Positions 41,132 through 52,409 are shown, counted from the first letter of the stretch. The stretch is 64,000 bases of DNA from Cladocopium goreaui (GCA_947184155.2 CAMXCT020006752.1:248001-312000); one strand, 5' to 3'. Notes: a model not told the origin generated them from the letters alone. Program-made: numbers and translations.

Positions 41132-41228
41132 TAATTCATAGAATTACATGATGGGAAAATGTACAGGAAAGCCCTATATTTGATGGTAAACACCATGGTT
41201 TCCTGTAGATTTTCCCTTAAACCAATCC
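41132..41228. repeat. Family F element
   Basis: GGGAAAATGTACAGGAAA...TTTCCTGTAGATTTTCCC and right CCAATCC. Confidence 0.55.
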
Positions 41229-41294
41229 AATGAGTAATACAATGTGGCTTATTTTGGCTCTCACCACCCGCTAGCAGTAGAGATATCCGCTGAG

Positions 41295-41322
41295 GTCCTC
41301 CGATCCATACAGTTCTTCCCAG
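41295..41322 (+). CDS. Host gene exon 24 (tentative microexon)
   Basis: CTGAG|G to CCAG|GTGGGG, reading VLRSIQFFP. It supplies the phase that exon 25 needs. The frame is open upstream (VEISAE) and the exon may be longer. Confidence 0.4.
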
Positions 41323-41388
41323 GTGGGGATTCGGGACTGTATTTTTTTTTTGGAAGGTTTTTTTTTGGTTCACCGGCCCTGAACATGT

Positions 41389-41486
41389 TACCCTCTGGTA
41401 AACGTTTACATAACTATGGAAAATCACCATGTTTAATGGGAAAACTCACTATAAATGGTGATTTTCCATAGCTATGTTAGTTTACT
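41389..41486. repeat. Family A element, right terminus replaced by family B
   Basis: TACCCTCTGGTAA...ATGTTAGTTTAC, then directly TACAATGTGAGG of the B element. Confidence 0.7.
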
Positions 41487-41617
41487 ACAATGTGAGGCCC
41501 CCAAGATATAAGTTGGTTTATAAGGCTCAGTAACTATAGTTATAAGTTATAAGTACAATAAACCATAGTTATTGAAGTTATAAACCAAGTTAGCTATCTA
41601 GGGGGCCCCACCTTGTA
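41486..41617. repeat. Family B variant (CCACCTTG right end)
   Basis: TACAATGTGAGGCCCCCA...GGGGGCCCCACCTTGTA; almost the same sequence as 63516-63640. Confidence 0.8.
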
Positions 41618-41976
41618 GAGACTTATAGCAAGGTCGATGTTTGTTTGCTGCTCCTCCCTTCACTTGCAGTCCAAGCAGGCACTGACTGGCGACCAGCGAC
41701 AATTCAGCATCATCGTCACCATCGTACTGATCATCATTATTGCATATTAATATTATAACAATATGATTATGATAGATAATGATAGTCATATACAAAAACA
41801 ATGATAGTAATATATATATAGTCATATGTATATATATATGTATCCATAATGAATACTGATAGTATAATAATATATAGTCATATATGTAATTAACCATCAC
41901 CACATCATGGCCTTCGAGTTCCGCTTCACCTCGACTGATCCAGCCAACCCCCGTGACCGTCCATCGCCGCTGGCAG

Positions 41977-42049
41977 GTTTTGCGGCCATCCCCACCTGCA
42001 CCTTGATCTCCACGGTCATGGCCAGTTGGTTGGCTGATCCTCTGGGCTT
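41977..42049 (+). CDS. Host gene exon 25 (transmembrane)
   Basis: TGGCAG|G acceptor. Reads FAAIPTCTLISTVMASWLAD then PLG. Donor TT|GTGGCT leaves two bases for exon 26. The frame is open upstream to an ATG at 41908 (MAFEFRFTSTDP...), so a longer exon or a first exon of a second gene is possible. The next intron holds element F. Confidence 0.65.
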
Positions 42050-42737
42050 GTGGCTTGGATGAAAGCTGAGCTGCCTGGGCCGCTTTCAGCTGCGGATTTC
42101 AAGAATTTTTCGTGGTGGAGCTGATTTGGAAATCCTCAGCTTGGCTAAGATCATTCTATTTTTCTGTAAAAAAAAGAACACATTGAATATTAAAGCTCAT
42201 TATGTTAAGGTGGCTTTAAGCCGTTCGCGAGGGATTGTACTCTCCAAATTGACATCCGATTTCACATGGTTGAAGCATCAGAAATGGCAATGTTTTCAAG
42301 TGGCAATGTGACCAGCAACACCAAGGATTGTTCAGCCAAATGGATCAAAATGGGATGAACAAAAAAGACTCAGGATTTTCACCCAAAAATGCGATCTATT
42401 TTTAGCAGATTTATGATATTTATGGAAGAATTTTCACCAAAAAAACCCACTCTGACATCACTGGTAACGGGAATCATCTGCAAATTGGCCTCACTTCAGA
42501 TATTTTCAGGTGAGTGAATTTTTGCACTTCAGCCAGATGTAACAGATACATCCAAAATTGCTAGCGAAGCTCGCTACTAGTTACTATAGGTATTATAGTC
42601 GGTGGTTTAACATATGTAATTTAGTTGTGTCATCCCAACAACTGAAATGACGATTTTGGCTAATCATTCTGCAATTAAAACCGCCGGACCAAGCATGACC
42701 AAACATGACCGGGCCAGGGCTCATAGCCGATATCAAT

Positions 42738-42827
42738 GGATTGGTTTATTTGAGGGAACATTTACAGGACACACCCATATTTCATTGGAAAATCCATGGT
42801 TTCCGATTAAGATTTTCCCGCCAATCC
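42738..42827. repeat. Family F element
   Basis: GGATTGGTTT...CCGCCAATCC; ends 19 bases before exon 26. Confidence 0.65.
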
Positions 42828-42846
42828 ATCGGTCCGATAGCTTCAG

Positions 42847-42987
42847 GACGCCGCTGTATCAACAGATCCTGCTGCTGATTCTGGGCGTCGTCTTGGCGAA
42901 CATCTCAGCTCTGACCATCCATCGCTTGATGGACAGCTTCCCTCAACTCATGGGCTTCTTCTCGTGCGTCCTATCGGCCTGTGTGCT
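42847..42987 (+). CDS. Host gene exon 26 (two transmembrane helices)
   Basis: CTTCAG|G acceptor. Reads TPLYQQILLLILGVVLANIS then ALTIHRLMDSFPQLMGFFSC and VLSACV. A GC donor (CT|GCTTAG) gives the phase for exon 27. A second open frame is hydrophilic and less likely. The next intron has a GGAAG-rich stretch, elements G and A and an ATATA array. Confidence 0.75.
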
Positions 42988-43631
42988 GCTTAGCAAAAAA
43001 TGGAAGAGACCATGGCAAAACAGGGTTTCTCAACGGGAAAACTGGAAATTTAACCATCAAAGATTGGAGCAAACACATGAGGGAGCCGTTTTTTTTATCG
43101 TTAGTCTTCGGTAGTATTCGTCCAGTCATAACAGGGTGAGTATGTGCGTGTGGCTGCACGCGCGGAAGGGTGTGGAAGCACCGCGGAAGGAAAGTTTCGC
43201 GGAAGTGTCGTGGAAGCTTAAAAAAAGCACAATCATACTCCCCAAAGATAGGAAAACATCCTCTACACCTAGGCCGCGGAAGCAAATCACCCAAACCATC
43301 CCAAACCTACCAACGGGGAAGCTCATGGAAGCGATGTATAAAGACATGAGCTTGCGGAAGCTACGTTTTCATCCGCGCAAGGTTTGCGGAAGCGTTGGCG
43401 GAAGAGGTTTGTTACGTCAGTGGAAACTAAGAAGGAAAAAAAACGCAGCATTCAATGAAAGAAGGATCATTTAATAGGTGTATATCCTACACGGGTTTAT
43501 CAATCACGCGCTTGACATTACATGACATTACCCATAATTTCTGGTTCAATCCCTTTCTACATAGCCATCCACAATTGCAATTTCCCAATTTATAGAGAGG
43601 TACCTGAAATCTCCGAATTTGTTCGTTGAAT

Positions 43632-43748
43632 TACCCTCTGGTAATCAAACATAGCAGTGGAAAATCCACCAGGTATAGATGATTTTCCTGTTCAAGCCTC
43701 AATTTCGTTGTGGGATTTCCCGTTGCCATGTTTGATTAACAGAGGGTA
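43632..43748. repeat. Family G element with family A-like ends
   Basis: TACCCTCTGGTAATCAAACA...TGTTTGATTAACAGAGGGTA; links families A and G. Confidence 0.75.
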
Positions 43749-43915
43749 TCTAACCTAACTTTTTATGGTGGATGGGTTACATGAAAATTCCACAAAGATA
43801 GCCTACTTACTAATTGGAACATAGCCACCAAGTTTGGTTGACGGTCTTTCAGCAAACACCCAACCCCTCACCGCTCATTTCCCAAAGATCAGGGCCAATG
43901 TGGATTCATGGGAAT

Positions 43916-44023
43916 TACCCCCTGGTAATGAAACATAGGCATTGAATATTGCCATTGAAATCGTTGATGTCCCTATTAAAAATGATGATTGTCCATAGTT
44001 TTTTGTATGTTTACCAGAGGGTA
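43916..44023. repeat. Family A element
   Basis: TACCCCCTGGTAA...TTACCAGAGGGTA. Confidence 0.8.
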
Positions 44024-44167
44024 TAATTGGATGGGCAATCAAGATAACTACTTGGAGGTGCATATAAGCATCAGTAGATAGAATACGGACATGTCCAACA
44101 AAAATCACCACTAAAACGGGAATTATATTGGAAACAAAAATCCAGATTTTCAATCTTTTCCAGGATC

Positions 44168-44410
44168 ACTATATAATATAATATAATATAATATAATATA
44201 ACATAATATAATATAATATAATATAATAATATATAATATAATATAATATAATATAATATAATAATAATATATATATAATACAATATATAATATATAATAT
44301 ATAATATATAATATATAATATATAATATATAATATATAATATATAATATATAACATATAACATATAATATATAATATATAATATATAATATATAATATAT
44401 AATATATAAT
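44168..44410. repeat. ATATA/ATAATAT microsatellite
   Basis: (ATATA)n array; the Tyr/Ile/Leu reading frames are artefacts. Confidence 0.95.
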
Positions 44411-44554
44411 GACAATGATAAATACTCATAATAATAATGATGATAATAATGACAAATACTATAATATGTTAATGTTAATCTATATTTTATATTATAATGC
44501 ATATATATATATATATGATATATGGCTATAGTTGATCCACTTTTGTTGACCGAG

Positions 44555-44633
44555 GCTCTGCCCTTGGAATTTCCTCTTCGGCGCCTTCACGGCGGTCTGG
44601 ATCGGCGTGGCGGTGGGGAGCATCTTGGAGGAG
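44555..44633 (+). CDS. Host gene exon 27 (last transmembrane helix)
   Basis: ACCGAG|G acceptor. Reads LCPWNFLFGAFTAVWIGVAV then GSILEE. A GC donor (GAG|GCGGGG) keeps phase 0; GAG|GAGGCG three bases earlier is equally possible. The next intron is a reversed family D element plus unassigned sequence. Confidence 0.7.
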
Positions 44634-44708
44634 GCGGGGTGTTTTCGGCAAAACTCACATCCATCATCATGATTTCATTTTTGATGCTAGCCTAAATATT
44701 CTGAACAA

Positions 44709-44810
44709 TGGGGATGGGTCAAAACCCTATCCCCCTGGTGAATAGCTGAAAATAGCTGGGATTTATGGATGTTCATCCCCCTAAAAATGGTATGTATAGG
44801 TATTGATCCA
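44709..44810 (-). repeat. Family D element, reversed
   Basis: TGGGGATGGGTCAAAACC...GGTATTGATCCA: the reverse complement of the other copies. Confidence 0.8.
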
Positions 44811-44936
44811 TAGCCAAATCATTGGCTTTTATTGGCGATTTTTAATGTTTCATTACATCCCTACTGGTACAAGTTTCATTAAACCATGGGTTTATCAGGT
44901 TTATCATGTTGATATCCCCAATGTCTTCCACACCAG

Positions 44937-45023
44937 GTCATCCTGCGCCGGACGTTGCAGCGCGAAATCAAACGTCGCTCCGCGACGGGGGAAGATGACA
45001 TGGCCTTCTTCGATCATAAGAGG
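44937..45023 (+). CDS. Host gene exon 28 (basic juxtamembrane, start of tail)
   Basis: ACCAG|G in phase 0. Reads VILRRTLQREIKRRSATGED then DMAFFDHKR. The basic cluster straight after the last helix suggests the tail is cytosolic (positive-inside rule). GC donor AGG|GCAACC. The next intron holds three family A copies. Confidence 0.75.
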
Positions 45024-45520
45024 GCAACCCAGCTGATATCAGCTGACTCATGCTGAGTCCACGGGTCAGTTGAGGTACAGTAGCTGGAGCCTCCCAGCCC
45101 TCCCAGCTGATTGCTGGCTGAATTGCTGGGAATTTTTGGGAATCATTTTTGAGTTTAGCAGCATTAAAAGATCATGAGCACATGATAGTTTGCATCGGGT
45201 TTTTTTTTGAGTTTCCCATTGGGACTTCCATCTGTACCCTATATCCGGATCGATCATCCAAGTATCGAGTTTTCCAAGTCACCCCGCAAATCAGAGCCTA
45301 GTACTTCGGTACTTGGAGCGGGATATATTCATCTCATATATCATCTCATGTTCACTATAATTATACATCCATTGGAGATATCTACCACCATTACTTGGGG
45401 AATCCCAGCCGCCTTTTTTTTCCCTGAGGGGGGAGGAGGGGACCTCAAACCTAAGGCAGCATCCATGGAAGAATGGCAGGCAAGGGGCTGGGAATCCGGC
45501 ACTGGGCACTTTTTTCCCCG

Positions 45521-45629
45521 TACCCTCTGGTAAACGTTTACATAGCTATGGAAAATGGCCCACTGAAATAGTGGACTTACCTATTAAAAATGGTGATTTT
45601 CTATAGCTATGTTAAACTACCAGAGGGTA
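45521..45629. repeat. Family A element
   Basis: TACCCTCTGGTAAACG...CTACCAGAGGGTA. Confidence 0.85.
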
Positions 45630-45727
45630 TGAGTTACCATAGCTATGGAAAATCACAATTTTTTCAAATCGGCAAATCAACGATTTCAATGGCAATTTTC
45701 AATAGCTATGTTTAATTACCAGGGGGT
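45630..45727. repeat. Family A element, left terminus lost
   Basis: Directly abuts the previous copy; ends TTAATTACCAGGGGGTT. Confidence 0.55.
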
Positions 45728-45790
45728 TCCTTTTTGGAGATGAAAGGTGGTGATTTTTTTCTTTTGTGACCAGGTGGTCATGTCTTGAAA

Positions 45791-45898
45791 TACCCTCTGG
45801 TAAACTAACATAACTATGGAAAATCACCATTTTTAATGGGAAAACTCACTATTTCTATGGTCATTTTCAATAGCTATTTTGACGTTTACCAGAGGGTA
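45791..45898. repeat. Family A element
   Basis: TACCCTCTGGTAA...TTACCAGAGGGTA. Confidence 0.85.
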
Positions 45899-45916
45899 CA
45901 AAAGTTGCCTGGATCT

Positions 45917-45957
45917 TGGTCCCAACAGGGATCCCAACAGGGATCCCAACAGGGATC
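45917..45957. repeat. Tandem repeat, unit CCCAACAGGGAT
   Basis: Three perfect CCCAACAGGGAT copies. Confidence 0.85.
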
Positions 45958-46196
45958 GATGTTTCTTTTTTCCGTGATCTTCCGCAGTGAAGATATGATT
46001 GATATCCAAACAGTTCCCAGCGGTTGGTGATACAGTGACCCAAGCTGTAGGGAAAACGAGTTCTACAGAATCTCTACATGATATCATATATTCTATATAT
46101 AATATCCTATTGATATGTATTGGGAGACGCTTCGCTGATGTTCACATCAATGATGTTTTCTATGGTGGAGGTGTTGATTTTTAGTCACCATTGCAG

Positions 46197-46283
46197 GAAC
46201 TTGAAGACGATGAGTCTGAGGAGGAAATCATCCCGGAACCTGACCGTGAAGATGCTTGGATGACCAGCGGACCAGAGAAGTGG
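46197..46283 (+). CDS. Host gene exon 29 (acidic tail)
   Basis: TTGCAG|G in phase 0. Reads ELEDDESEEEIIPEPDREDA then WMTSGPEKW. Donor TGG|GTGCTG. DESEEE is a casein-kinase-2-like acidic patch (inference). Confidence 0.75.
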
Positions 46284-46432
46284 GTGCTGAGATCATCGTT
46301 CGGTGATGTGAAAAATGGTGGTTTATCCATGAATGATGAGGTTCTTTTGAAAAATCTGCTTCATGGTATTCTGAAGTGCAGAGCTAGCCCTGAACTTACC
46401 TGGAACCCAAAAAATCAGCATCTCGCGCCAAG

Positions 46433-46600
46433 GACAAGTTGCAAACCTATCTGCAACTGGCAGCGGCCGGGCACAGCCCCATCGACTACGTGAGGGAAAC
46501 CTCGGGGCTGCCGATTGAGGATCGATCCTTTCTACTGGAACCACCCGACTCCGAGAGTGAAACCTTCACACAAGAGGAGATGACCGACCGGAATGGAGAT
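46433..46600 (+). CDS. Host gene exon 30 (tail)
   Basis: GCCAAG|G in phase 0. Reads DKLQTYLQLAAAGHSPIDYV, then RETSGLPIEDRSFLLEPPDS and ESETFTQEEMTDRNGD. Donor GAT|GTGTTT. This is the longest tail exon. The next intron is almost wholly the AT tandem array below. Confidence 0.75.
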
Positions 46601-46639
46601 GTGTTTTCAATGGGTATACTTGGTATCGGTATCCCTATA

Positions 46640-47100
46640 TATATTTATATATTGATTATATATAATTATATATATATATATTATATACATATATACATAT
46701 ATGATACTATGTATATATTATACTTATACATACATATGTATATATATATATTGATTATATATAATTATATATATATATATATATGATACTATGTATATAT
46801 TATACTTATACATACATATGTATATATATATATATTGATTATATATAATTATATATATATGATATTATGTATATATTATACTTATACATACATATGTATA
46901 TATATATATATATTGATTATATATAATTGTATATATATATATATATGATATTATGTATATATTATACTTATACATACATACGTATATATATATATATATA
47001 TTGATTATCTATAACTATATATATATGATATTATTTATATATTATACGTACATACGTATATATATATATATATTGATTATATATATATATATATATATAG
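46640..47100. repeat. AT-rich tandem array, about 80-bp unit, five copies
   Basis: Units begin at about 46703, 46785, 46861, 46947 and 47027 (GATATTATGTATATATTATA-like) separated by (TA)n. The array runs straight into the acceptor of exon 31. Confidence 0.85.
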
Positions 47101-47102
47101 AG

Positions 47103-47165
47103 GTGCCTTGCAGTCAATATGTGGACGCCCGCAACATATTCGATGATTGGCATGATTTCACCGGC
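47103..47165 (+). CDS. Host gene exon 31 (tail)
   Basis: TATAGAG|G in phase 0. Reads VPCSQYVDARNIFDDWHDFT. Donor GGC|GTGGAG. The next intron (47166-50290) carries A, D and H elements, a GTAGT minisatellite, a 93-bp tandem repeat and one arm of the inverted pair. Confidence 0.65.
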
Positions 47166-47308
47166 GTGGAGTCTAAGCTCACATCAAGTTGGAGTCAACG
47201 CGGGATGCTTAAAAAAAATCATCCCAAATCCTGATAATAATGGGGATTTATGGTGATTAATGGAGATTTAAGCAACAAACATGGGGATGTTATGATATTA
47301 ATAGGACA

Positions 47309-47419
47309 TACCCTCTGGTAAACGTTTACATAACTATGGAAAGATCCACCATTTTGTAGCTGGGAAACTCACTATTTCTATGGCCATTTTCAATAGCTAT
47401 GTTGAATTACCGGAGGGTA
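47309..47419. repeat. Family A element
   Basis: TACCCTCTGGTAAACG...TTACCGGAGGGTA. Confidence 0.85.
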
Positions 47420-47750
47420 TATCCTCCATAAATCATCTCTAAAAAAATATATTAAAATATATGAAATATGGTCGTTATCGCCATAATGGACAAACGTGAC
47501 ATGCAAAATTAGTTTCTAATGGTGATAACATTTCCAAAAGAATGGTGAAACATGAACATAACTAAGGTTTAAACCTCGATCTAATCTTGGTGATATATAT
47601 ATATATGTTCAAATGGGTCAAACATCAGAGATGGTTTCTGAAATGGTTTGTCGAAGCATTTTTCCTACCAATGAGTCTTTCAATATTTTCCAACATTATT
47701 TCAGACAAAGCCCAATTTTTGACCAGCCAACGATCTAATTTTAGTTCAAA

Positions 47751-47859
47751 TGGGTATGGATCAATACCTATTAATACCATTTTTAGGGGGATGAACATCC
47801 ATTTTAACCCAGCTATTTTGATGTTCACCAGGGGTACCTATGGTTTTGACACACTGCCA
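47751..47859 (+). repeat. Family D element
   Basis: TGGGTATGGATCAATACC...GGTTTTGACACACTGCCA; AA on both sides. Confidence 0.85.
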
Positions 47860-48412
47860 AATGATTCAGCAAACTTTCCATCCAAAGCCACAGAAATCCG
47901 ATCAACCACTGAATGTTTTTGGGTTGCCCTTCATGGGTTGCTGGGGCTAAAACGCACAAAGGTGACACAAAAGGCCCCCAAAAAATGGTGAGCAAAAATA
48001 GCGGAATTGTCTCCATGATTGGTGACCTGGTAGGTTTTCCTTAAGTGTTGCTATTAGTCATATGTATGTAAATATATATATATATACATGTATACATATA
48101 CACATCCCACGTATCATCATAGATCCCCATGTATCGGCAATACATTTGAACATATCCCTACAATACTGGGTAATATCCTCATACATCCCGATTCTATAAT
48201 GCCTCAGACCCCACTACTCACTTGTTCTTTCCTATTTGTTCTTGGTGAAATCCCTATTCAAGTAACAATTGGGGCTGAACAATTGGGGAAAACCCCCCGA
48301 AATAACTTGGTCAAGCAGAATTTTTTCCCTGTCACCATGGCACTTTGGAGGGATAATCGGATACACCATTCTCAGACAGACCCATTCAATACTGATTTAA
48401 TTACAACCATCA

Positions 48413-48531
48413 ATCTGGGTAAATTATAACGACCTCACTGTTCTCCCTCACTGGAATCATGGTTAATAAGGGGAATCATCCCCAAATGGCCGAACTATTC
48501 AGATTAGTGAACCATTCTAATTTACTCAGAT
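48413..48531. repeat. Family H element
   Basis: ATCTGGGTAAATTATAACGA at the left; right arm TTTACTCAGAT. Core TGGTTAATAAGGGGAATCAT shared with 54481 and 57683. Confidence 0.8.
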
Positions 48532-48859
48532 CAATCTATCACTCAAAATCCTGAAGAGTCTCATATCTGGAGCTCCGCCACCGACTTGTTAAGATCTTAT
48601 AACCAGTTGTAGTGGGGATACACATGATGATCAACTGACATGATGGTTTGTAAGTATAATTACACCTTATAACATATTACCAGTAGTACCGCACAAGGCG
48701 GTGGCGGAAGTTTCAGAATAGGAAACCTATAGGAGAGCTTGGTTGTTGTGAATCACGAATCGCAGAGCGAAGCCACTGATGGACTGAAAGGTGGTTGGAG
48801 TTGTGTCTTTTGGAGTGGTTACAATGGTTGCAGTGGTCACCTGGTCGGTCACCTCACCC

Positions 48860-49130
48860 ACAACTGCTGGATGTAGTGTGGTGTAGTGCAGCTGTAGTTG
48901 TAGTTGTGGTGTAGTGGAGTTGTAGTTGTGGTGGTCTAGTGAGTGTAGCGTAATGTAATGTAGGATATGTAGGGTAGTGTAGTGTAGTGTAATTGAGTGT
49001 AGTGTAGTGTTGTGAAGTGGAGTGTGGTGTAGTGTAGTGTGATTGGTGTAGTGTAGTGTAGTTGTAGTTGTAGCTGTAGTTGTAGTTGCAGTGTAGTGGA
49101 GTGTAGTGTAGTGTAGTGGTGGTAGTTGAA
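48860..49130. repeat. GTAGT/GTAGTTGTA minisatellite
   Basis: Imperfect 5- and 6-bp units of GTAGT(T)G over 270 bp. Confidence 0.9.
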
Positions 49131-49138
49131 GCCGCTAC

Positions 49139-49560
49139 AAAGCCATCACTGTTTGCTCAACGGCGTGCACTTTTTCGAAATGTCAACTTCCAAAAGTGGT
49201 CTGAGCATGGTGTGTTTTGTACATTTTGACTTGGAAATGTGCTTCGCGCCACAACGGCGTACACTTTTTCGACATCTCAACTTTCAAAAGTTCTCCGAGA
49301 CTGGTGTGCTTTACATTTTGACTTGGAAATGTGCTTCGCGCCACAACGGCGTGCACTTTTTCAACATCTCAGCTTCGAAAAGTGGTCCGAGACCGTCACT
49401 TTTTAACACTTTTGACTTCGAAATGTGCTTCTCTCCATAATTCCATGCACTTTTTCGACATTTTAACTTCCAATAGTGCTCCGAAGGTGAGGTGTTTTTA
49501 GCTTTTTCACTTGCAAATGTGATTCGTGCCACAACGGCGTGCAATTTTTCATCTCTCATC
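49139..49560. repeat. Tandem repeat, about 93-bp unit, four and a half copies
   Basis: CAACGGCGTGCACTTTTTCG recurs at about 49158, 49252, 49344, 49437 (degraded) and 49532. Other shared words are TTTTGACTTGGAAATGTGCT and CAAAAGTGGTC. It is not a multiple of 3 in all units and the frames seen across it are unlikely to be genes. Confidence 0.85.
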
Positions 49561-50041
49561 TGGCCAGATTGCTCGCACCCGCCGCTTTAGCGAGCCTACT
49601 TTTCGACCCTCCGCAGCCACAAATCAGTGGGAAAACACAATGAATCGCGACTTTTCTACCTTTTCGCGCACCTGCATCTTCTTTCTTCTGACTCTTTCTC
49701 TTCTCTGATCTTCTCTCTTCTGCTCTTCTCCTCTCTGATTCTTCCCACCTCTGCTTTTCCATCTGTCTTTTCCATCTGTCCATATTGTTGGAAGTTTGAC
49801 TTCCAAACTTCCTTCGATAACAATTGCAGTAAGTATATAGATATACCGCCCAAAATTCCTAGCTAGATAATGTTTGATATTAGTTTTAAATCGCACTTGT
49901 TTCTTCGTAATGTCAGAAATTATATTAAATAACATATCCCATCTATTTCCCAGATAGGTAAAAATCCTCGCATTTGCTTGTAAAAATCCGTTCGCAATCT
50001 GTTCGCTTGGTTTCAATGTGGGACAGTAATAAAGCATCCCA

Positions 50042-50245
50042 CAGTCATCACCATTTTTATAGATGGTATATATAAACCATTCCCAGTCATGGCTGGTTTA
50101 TGACATTGTTTTTCCCACATTAATGGATATGAAAGGGAAATGGTTCACACTTGAATTATCATTAAAATCCCATTAAAATTCCATTAAAATCCAATTAAAA
50201 TCATTTTTTTAAATACAATTTTTCATATGTCATGGACATCCCATT
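50042..50245 (-). repeat. Family I, copy 2 of an inverted pair
   Basis: Reverse complement of 39203-39380, from AGTCATCACCATTTTTATAG to CATGGACATCCCATT. Includes a TTCCATTAAAATCC mini-repeat not in copy 1. Confidence 0.75.
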
Positions 50246-50290
50246 AGATTAACCGATTAACCATTTTTCCTGCTTTTCTTCGCTCTCCAG

Positions 50291-50344
50291 GAGGCGTCCG
50301 TCGAGGTGGACGCCCTGGGCGATGAAGTGGAGGAGTCGGAACCC
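50291..50344 (+). CDS. Host gene exon 32 (acidic tail)
   Basis: CTCCAG|G in phase 0. Reads EASVEVDALGDEVEESEP. Donor CCC|GTGGCC; the frame stays open for 40 more codons (VAHPGHRSRSALG), so a later donor is possible. The next intron shows nothing I recognise. Confidence 0.65.
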
Positions 50345-51285
50345 GTGGCCCATCCTGGGCATCGAAGTCGTAGCGCCTTGGGAGAAATGGCCGATTTTCA
50401 TGCGATTTGTTCGTTTTTTTTTCAGTTTTCCCTGGATTTTGGAGGGGAATTTTGGTGATGATTTGTTGAACTTTGATGGGATTTTTCTATTTTGGGAGGA
50501 TATTTTTAATGGGACTATGATGGGACTGATTGGTTTGTTGTGAGTTCTGTGGAATTTAGTGGGGGTGATCTCCCAGTCTGGCTGTTGGTGTCCGGCTCTT
50601 TGGATGTCTGTCTTCACTAAGCAGTGATTGACAGTTCTTGGCAGTTGTGTGTGTGTGTCGCACGTGTGGGGCCAAGCACCAAACACTCCCTAGTCCAAGC
50701 TCCAAAGAGCACCCATTAGCATCTTTTAGATGTCCCTTTGAAATGCCCGTGTCAAAACCTGATATTGCTCGGTAAAATTTTCCTCGGTGGGATGAGTATT
50801 TCGTGCTTGTCTCTATTCTTTACCCTCCTCTGTAATTTTTTAGTTTCAAAACAAAACCATGTTCCACCATGGCTTTATGCGTGTGACCACTTGTCTCCCA
50901 ATTGTCTCCTACCGTCCTACCTTGTCTCGCTCTAATTGTCTCAGATACAAACGCCGTTGGCAAAAAATCGAAACAGTGTGGCATGTTGCTTGTGATTCAT
51001 GTTGTTCTTAATTGACATGGATAAAAAATGCCAGCATCAGGATTTAGTACAACCACAAACATGCACACAGACGATGCAACCTACGGGGGTGTATTTTTTT
51101 TCGGGAACACATCATAATACTGTATAAATATATGTATCTGTATATATATATATTGATAGATAGAACACTATGAATCCCATGGTGTTTACTGCGTTTTTTC
51201 CCAAGCAACCCATCCACTGCCACAGGTCTTGATCTGATCAAGTCTCACTCGTATCCTTCGTCCTCCTCAATTTTTGACCCACCAG

Positions 51286-51341
51286 ATCTGGCGGACGACA
51301 ACGACAACAGAGAGGCGCACGACAACGACAGGGACCGACAT
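51286..51341 (+). CDS. Host gene exon 33 (tail, tentative)
   Basis: After CACCAG|AT; reads LADDNDNREAHDNDRDRH. The acceptor breaks the AG|G rule; AGAGAG|G at 51315 would shorten it. GC donor CAT|GCCTGA. Confidence 0.45.
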
Positions 51342-51588
51342 GCCTGAAGTCGGACCTGAAATCAGATTCGCGATTCAGACAAAAACTAAATTTGTGAAAC
51401 TTCATGAATTCATTTTCGTTTTGCAGTTTTTTGCCTTTTCCGAATGGATGTTTGTTAGTTTTTTATCACATCGTTTTTGGATGACAGCCTCCGGTGTCAC
51501 CGGGACAATTTTTTCGATGCTATTCCCAAGCGCCATTTTTTGGCGCATGGATTTCTGAGCCATTAAGATCTACAGATCCTGGACACAG

Positions 51589-51648
51589 GACGTGGATGAG
51601 AACTATGAGAACGCCGATCCATTGTTGCCACTGGCAGATCTGCCGGAG
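51589..51648 (+). CDS. Host gene exon 34 (acidic tail)
   Basis: ACACAG|G in phase 0. Reads DVDENYENADPLLPLADLPE. GA donor GAG|GACCAT. The next intron has A elements, two truncated, and a G element. Confidence 0.65.
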
Positions 51649-51809
51649 GACCATCGGTCACGATGGAATGGGAATATCTTGGGATTTTCATGGATTTTCC
51701 TTCTGATAATAATGGTTAGTATGTGGTCAACATATGGTCAATGTATGGTCATAATTTAGGGATTTACTGGGATATGGGACTTGTTTAACCAACAATGTGA
51801 TATCGAATT

Positions 51810-51915
51810 ACTCTCTGGTAAAGGTTTACATAGCTATGGAAAATCACCATTTTCAATAGGTAAATCAACTATCAATGGGTATTTTTCAATAGCTACGGTA
51901 GTTTACCAGAAGGTA
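51810..51915. repeat. Family A element
   Basis: TACTCTCTGGTAA...TTACCAGAAGGTA. Confidence 0.75.
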
Positions 51916-52264
51916 CGGGATGGGGATATTGACATTGGGAATCTATGGTCAATATATGGGATAAAACATGAATATATAAAACCAATCATTGGATATAGCG
52001 GGACATATAAGCTCTGGTAATTCAAAAGAGGTATGGAACATGGTTGATTTAGTTTGATGATATATCTACTAGTTTTTTTTGGGGTGCTGCGAGCTTTTTA
52101 CAATTACCAGAGGTTTCTATGGTTGTTATTCACCACGAGAAAGGATTACTGGATCCTCATCTGTGGGTCGTTTGGCATCAACCATTGTGATCATTGTGGG
52201 TAGTTGGGAATCATAGGAATTGTTGGTTGGGTGGTCATCTGTAGGGACCAAATGATCAGTGGTT

Positions 52265-52345
52265 TACCCTCTGGTAATGACTAACATAACTATGGAAAAT
52301 CACCATTTTCAATGAGAAAATCCACTATAAATGGCGTTTAATTGT
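52265..52345. repeat. Family A element, right arm missing
   Basis: TACCCTCTGGTAATGACTAA, then breaks off after CCACTATAAATGG. Confidence 0.65.
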
Positions 52346-52409
52346 GAGAATCCCTTTCCCAACACGAGTTCACCTTGCTGGGATGGAGGACCTATATATG
52401 TGGTCATCA

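Noticed and set aside
43136-43474. 112-codon frame as an independent gene
   Set aside because: Inside a host intron, with a GGAAG repeat explaining the open frame; listed only as a finding.
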